Shown here: piece after piece, positions 61,019 through 64,000 of the stretch
Numbering within the stretch: position 1 is the stretch's first letter
How the letters are laid out: the number at the start of each line of letters is the position of its first letter
DNA from: Cypionkella sp.
Lineage (GTDB): Bacteria; Pseudomonadota; Alphaproteobacteria; Rhodobacterales; Rhodobacteraceae
Direction: 5' to 3'
Length of the DNA stretch: 64,000 nucleotides
NCBI GenBank assembly: GCA_023255415.1
Contig: JALRIN010000008.1
Span: 26,637 to 90,636 of the forward strand
Position numbers and translations under genes: made by a program
The notes under the pieces: model-generated
The model's input: only the letters and a program-made list of their open reading frames with translations
The model's database searches: none
What the model was told of the DNA's origin: nothing

Positions 61019-61489
61019 TTAGGCACGGTGATAGGGCCCACCGCCCAGAATCGTCGCCGCGCGGTAAATCTGTTCGGCCAGCATCACCCGCACCAACATA
61101 TGCGGCCAGACCATCTTGCCGAAACTCAGCGAAAAATCCGCCCGCGCCCGCAAGCTTGGGTCGATGCCATCGGCGCCGCCAATCACAAAGGCCACATCCT
61201 GCCGCCCGCCATCGCGCCAGCGCGCCAGCTGCTCGGCAAATTCGGGGCTGCTCAGCACCCGCCCGCGTTCATCCAGCGTTGCAATCAGTGCGCCCGAAGG
61301 GATCGCGCGGTCCAGCAACACCGCCTCTGCACCCATGCCAAGATTCTTTTTATCCTCGACCTCAAGCTCGGACACCGGCCCCAAGCCCAAGGGCCGGCCG
61401 GTGCGATCGAATCGGGTGTAGTAATCGTCGGTCAGATCGCGCTCGGGGCCAGCCCGCAGCCGCCCCACAGCACAGATATGCAGCCGCAA
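61019..61489 (-). CDS. rlmH: 23S rRNA pseudouridine-1915 N3-methyltransferase
   Basis: RlmH methylates pseudouridine 1915 of 23S rRNA on assembled ribosomes. The 156-residue SPOUT enzyme has LDERGRVLSSPEFAEQL, the knotted S-adenosylmethionine site FVIGGADGID and the C-terminal LSFGKMVWPHMLVRVMLAEQ with YHR near the end. It follows rsfS by 3 bases, a standard pair. Confidence 0.97.
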   Translation of the reverse strand: MRLHICAVGRLRAGPERDLTDDYYTRFDRTGRPLGLGPVSELEVEDKKNLGMGAEAVLLDRAIPSGALIATLDERGRVLSSPEFAEQLARWRDGGRQDVAFVIGGADGIDPSLRARADFSLSFGKMVWPHMLVRVMLAEQIYRAATILGGGPYHRA

Positions 61490-61492
61490 GCC

Positions 61493-61846
61493 TTAGGCTC
61501 CGCGATGCGCGCTTCCTGGAAGCCACATCTTTTCAAGCTGATAGAACTCGCGCACTTCGGGGCGGAACACATGCACAACCACGTCGCCCGCGTCGATCAG
61601 AACCCAATCGCCGGTCTCTTTGCCCTCCATCTTGGGGGTAAAGCGGAAGTTTTCTTTGATGCGCTCGGCCAGTTTCTCGGAAATCGAGGCAACCTGACGC
61701 GACGAGCGGCCCGAGCAGATGACCATATAGTCAGCCACGTCAGACCGGCCACGCAGGTCGATCTGCACGACTTCTTCGGCCTTATCATCGTCAACCGAAG
61801 CCAGAACAGCCGCCAACATCTCTTCAGAGGAGAAGTCATCGGCCAT
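61493..61846 (-). CDS. rsfS: Ribosome silencing factor RsfS
   Basis: RsfS binds ribosomal protein L14 and blocks subunit joining in starvation. The core is AEEVVQIDLRGRSDVADYMV, CSGRSSRQVASIS and DWVLIDAGDVVVHVF. The start is unclear. ATG at 61846 has no ribosome site; a strong GGAGGA at about 61913-61918 lies seven bases before an in-frame CTG at 61906, and a TTG at 61921 overlaps that site. The longer forms would add 20-25 residues. It heads the run through rlmH to rppH. Confidence 0.93.
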   Translation of the reverse strand: MADDFSSEEMLAAVLASVDDDKAEEVVQIDLRGRSDVADYMVICSGRSSRQVASISEKLAERIKENFRFTPKMEGKETGDWVLIDAGDVVVHVFRPEVREFYQLEKMWLPGSAHRGA

Positions 61847-62071
61847 GGCCGTGCGGGTGGTGCGGGGGCCAACCGGCAAGCCGGTGGTGGGATCAGAATG
61901 CGACAGGACAAAGTCCTCCAATTAGCGCGCCGATACAGCCCCGGCGTCGGGCGTGGTTCAGCCTAGCACTGTCGAGCGATAATCTCAACGCCAGCCAAGC
62001 CGCGCGCATACGGTGCTGCGGCGGCGAAGACAAGGGCTAATAGCGCCGCAGCCCCAGGCAGGCTTGCCCCG

Positions 62072-62779
62072 CTAGGCCACAAAATCAGGATAAAACTCGG
62101 CCTGCATCCGCGCCAGATAGGCCAAAAGCTCGGGGCATCTGCGCAAAACGCCAGCGGCATCACCGCCGATCTGCGGCGCGGCAAGGGCTGCCAAAAACCC
62201 ATAGGCCGTGGCATCAACGCCGCAAACCCGCCCGCCCAGCAGATAGATCTGCCCGGCAATCGCGGCCTCAAGCGCCTCGACCGCGCGGCTGACCAGGGCC
62301 AGCTGTTCTGCCGCTGTCAACCGGTCCAGCCCCTGCAGGCGGCGCAACCCGCGCGCCCGCCGCGCCGCCTGCAGCCGCAACCACATCCCGCCAAACAACG
62401 GCGCTTGGCCCAGCCCAAGCTGCGGCGCCAGCGCCTCTGCCGCGCCCCAATCCCAGCGCTGCGCCATGATCAACGGATACAAATGATCCTCCAGCATCCG
62501 CGCAATCGCCACACCATGCCCCAGCGCCCGCGCCGAATAGCCCCCCGAAAAATCAACGCCATAGCGCTGCTCCAGATAGGTTTGGATCATCCGGCTGTCG
62601 GAAATCACCGCACCGTCATCGACGATCCACGGGATTTTGCCGCGCGGTGCGGCGCGGATATCAGCAGGCACCACGGTGTAAGCCAGGCCCGAGAGTTTCA
62701 GCAACACCTCGACCTTCATCGCAAAGGGGCTGGCCTGCGGCACGCCAAAGGCCGGCTCTGTTCCGTACAAGACGATCAC
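62072..62779 (-). CDS. Glutathione S-transferase family protein
   Basis: The 235-residue product has an N-terminal thioredoxin-like domain: VIVLYGTEPAFGVPQASPFA, then GKIPWIVDDGAVISDSRMI, where Pro and the Glu/Asp-Ser pair bind glutathione in GSTs. An all-helical C-terminal domain follows. The GTG at 62779 is preferred since AGGGGGC precedes it; the frame runs open to 62962 but would then overlap the divergent promoter. Substrate is unknown; it resembles the metaxin/DUF-type branch of GSTs. Confidence 0.82.
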   Translation of the reverse strand: MIVLYGTEPAFGVPQASPFAMKVEVLLKLSGLAYTVVPADIRAAPRGKIPWIVDDGAVISDSRMIQTYLEQRYGVDFSGGYSARALGHGVAIARMLEDHLYPLIMAQRWDWGAAEALAPQLGLGQAPLFGGMWLRLQAARRARGLRRLQGLDRLTAAEQLALVSRAVEALEAAIAGQIYLLGGRVCGVDATAYGFLAALAAPQIGGDAAGVLRRCPELLAYLARMQAEFYPDFVA

Positions 62780-62945
62780 TGCGGCCCCCTGTTTCGCATC
62801 GCGCGTCCAGTCTGGGCCAGAAAGCTTAACAACCCGAAAAGCCCTGCCATGCGTCAGGCGCAACCCTGCCTCTCGACATCGTCGGTGGCAATTTACGCTG
62901 CAATGCAGCATATTGCGGTCAGGGAGGAATAATGGAGTATCGAAC

Positions 62946-63086
62946 ATGACCATTTTCCGCAATCTGTTTCCCCGCCGCCCTAGCCGTCGGGATCAAGAGC
63001 TGGCCTATCTGAACGCCTCTGTCAGCCTATACGACCTTGAACAGCGCGAGCGCGAAATCGCACGCGGCAAGTTCGCGCAGCTTTAA
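62946..63086 (+). CDS. Short basic protein, DUF3563-like
   Basis: This 46-residue protein starts MTIFRNLFPRRPSRRDQELA and ends with SLYDLEQREREIARGKFAQL. The last part resembles the DUF3563 pattern, a Tyr/Asp-Leu-Glu-Arg-Arg helix found in short proteins of proteobacteria; the name is tentative. GGAG lies 8 bases before the ATG. A 9-base stem with 2-base spacer (63108-63127) follows the stop and may end the transcript. Function is unknown. Confidence 0.6.
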   Translation: MTIFRNLFPRRPSRRDQELAYLNASVSLYDLEQREREIARGKFAQL

Positions 63087-63107
63087 GCGTAAAATCTGCA
63101 TGGCGCA

Positions 63108-63127
63108 GGCGGCCAGAGCTGGCCGCC
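63108..63127. terminator. Inverted repeat after the 46-residue gene
   Basis: GGCGGCCAG and CTGGCCGCC form a perfect 9-base stem with a 2-base spacer 22 bases after the stop. The tail (GCCCTGCTCTTCTC) is pyrimidine-rich but not a true T-tract, so termination is only possible, not clear. Confidence 0.45.
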
Positions 63128-63327
63128 GCCCTGCTCTTCTCTTGCTTGCAAGGGCAATCCTGCGTATATCGCTGGCATGAACCGCTTCTTTAACATTGCT
63201 GACCATGATCGCCTGCCTTGGCGATTCTACGGAGCAACCCGCGCCATTCTTGCGCAGGGCTAAAGCCGGCATGCGCGCATAGCGCTTCGATTTCGCATTC
63301 CCCCTTTCCAAATCTCGAGGATGAGCC

Positions 63328-64000
63328 ATGACCGCTCGCACGCTTTACGACAAAATCTGGGACGATCACGTTGTGCATCAGGCCGAAGACGGCACCTGCC
63401 TTTTGTATATCGACCGCCATCTGGTGCATGAAGTCACCAGCCCGCAAGCCTTTGAAGGCCTGCGGATGACGGGGCGCAAAGTGCGCGCGCCGGAAAAAAC
63501 CATTGCTGTTCCCGATCACAATGTGCCCACCACGCTAGACCGCGCGAATGCCGCGACCATGACCGAAGACAGCCGGGTGCAGGTGGCCGCTTTGGACACC
63601 AACGCCAAGGATTTCGGCATTCACTACTACCCAGTGTCGGACGTGCGCCAAGGCATCGTGCATATCGTCGGCCCAGAACAGGGCTGGACCCTGCCCGGCA
63701 TGACCGTGGTCTGCGGCGACAGCCACACCGCCACCCATGGCGCCTTTGGCAGCCTTGCGCATGGCATCGGCACCTCGGAAGTCGAACATGTGCTGGCCAC
63801 CCAAACGCTGATCCAGCGCAAGGGCAAGAACATGAAGGTCGAAATCACCGGGTCCTTGCGCCCCGGGGTGACGGCAAAAGACATCACCATGGCGGTGATC
63901 GGGGAAACCGGCACCGCCGGCGGCACCGGCTATGTGATCGAATATTGTGGCCAAGCCATCCGCGAGCTGTCGATGGAAGGCCGCATGACCGTCTGCAACA
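63328..64000 (+). CDS. leuC: 3-isopropylmalate dehydratase large subunit, partial (C-terminus outside window)
   Basis: LeuC with LeuD isomerises 2- to 3-isopropylmalate in leucine synthesis through an aconitase-type iron-sulphur cluster. The first 224 codons are present. Visible marks are LYDKIWDDHVV at the start, VPDHNVPT, and VVCGDSHTATHGAFGSLAHG with the first cluster Cys and substrate-binding Ser-His. GAGG precedes the ATG. The remaining cluster cysteines lie beyond the window edge. A 28-codon frame upstream (63177-63263) has no leucine run and is not a convincing attenuator. Confidence 0.96.
   Translation, partial: MTARTLYDKIWDDHVVHQAEDGTCLLYIDRHLVHEVTSPQAFEGLRMTGRKVRAPEKTIAVPDHNVPTTLDRANAATMTEDSRVQVAALDTNAKDFGIHYYPVSDVRQGIVHIVGPEQGWTLPGMTVVCGDSHTATHGAFGSLAHGIGTSEVEHVLATQTLIQRKGKNMKVEITGSLRPGVTAKDITMAVIGETGTAGGTGYVIEYCGQAIRELSMEGRMTVCN

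Noticed and set aside
63177..63263. 28-residue frame before leuC as a leucine attenuator peptide
   Set aside because: It contains only two leucines, not adjacent, has no good ribosome site, and no alternative hairpin pair with T-tract follows.
1..64000. tRNA, rRNA, CRISPR, prophage, insertion sequence or integron signatures
   Set aside because: Intergenic gaps were read on both strands; no tRNA-like cloverleaf with CCA-side consensus, no regular spacer-repeat array, no transposase, integrase or phage structural gene was found.

Overview
The window reads as an uninterrupted stretch of core chromosome from an alphaproteobacterium of the Rhodobacteraceae type. This rests on high GC, the GANTC methyltransferase CcrM, the chvI-chvG-hprK-rapZ-EIIA-HPr series next to pckA, a long acyl-CoA dehydrogenase of the methylsuccinyl-CoA dehydrogenase type beside pckA, and the rnc-era-DUF1491-recO and rsfS-rlmH-gpmI-envC-ctpA-rppH orders. 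I see no rRNA or tRNA gene, insertion sequence, prophage, CRISPR array or recognised defence cluster. Genus cannot be fixed from the sequence alone.

Layout. 0-7.5 kb: a DEAD-box helicase cut by the left edge, a translationally coupled pair (small secreted protein plus membrane-anchored winged-helix protein), rnhB, ccrM, an APC-like permease, an AlkB-type monooxygenase and mutY. 7.5-13.9 kb: a DUF721/DsbA-like/CoA-transferase operon, MAPEG and 2OG-oxygenase-like genes, lipid A genes (DUF4170, a diverged WaaA-like transferase, lpxK) and a rhodanese. 13.9-22.3 kb: parC, SH3 and SDR proteins, a HIG1-like protein, a cobalamin adenosyltransferase, etfBA and 3-hydroxybutyryl-CoA dehydrogenase. 22.3-32.8 kb: an acyltransferase, the PTS-type regulatory proteins HPr/EIIA/RapZ/HprK, ChvG-ChvI, then pckA, a TauE-like exporter, a DUF3859-like protein and mcd. 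32.8-42.3 kb: MFS, recO-DUF1491-era-rnc, lepB, acpS, pdxJ, DUF2062, rsh and rpoZ. 42.4-51.5 kb: folK, a NYN-domain protein, ispH, rnhA, a TetR-like protein, fmt with two deformylase genes, a PatB-type lyase and a MOSC protein. 51.5-62.8 kb: smc, lrgAB and the rppH-to-rsfS run. 62.8-64 kb: a GST, a 46-residue protein and leuC cut by the right edge.

How the genes work together. One theme is carbon control: the HPr/EIIA/HprK/RapZ proteins, without any sugar permease, sit in one run with ChvGI and share an intergenic region with pckA. EtfAB, 3-hydroxybutyryl-CoA dehydrogenase, mcd and the adenosyltransferase fit acetyl-CoA/C4-acyl-CoA assimilation through the ethylmalonyl-CoA pathway. A second theme is housekeeping: replication and cell cycle (ccrM, smc, parC), RNA processing (rnc, RNases H, rppH) and translation (def, fmt, rsfS, rlmH).

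The features most worth checking are the secreted-protein/tethered-winged-helix pair at 908-1868, three GANTC sites in 39 bp before ccrM, exact tandem 10-mers 20 bp apart before pckA, a deformylase paralogue lacking its metal-site Cys and catalytic Glu, a WaaA-like protein lacking the family's N-terminal Glu motif, and an apparently frameshifted short gene between rlmH and gpmI.
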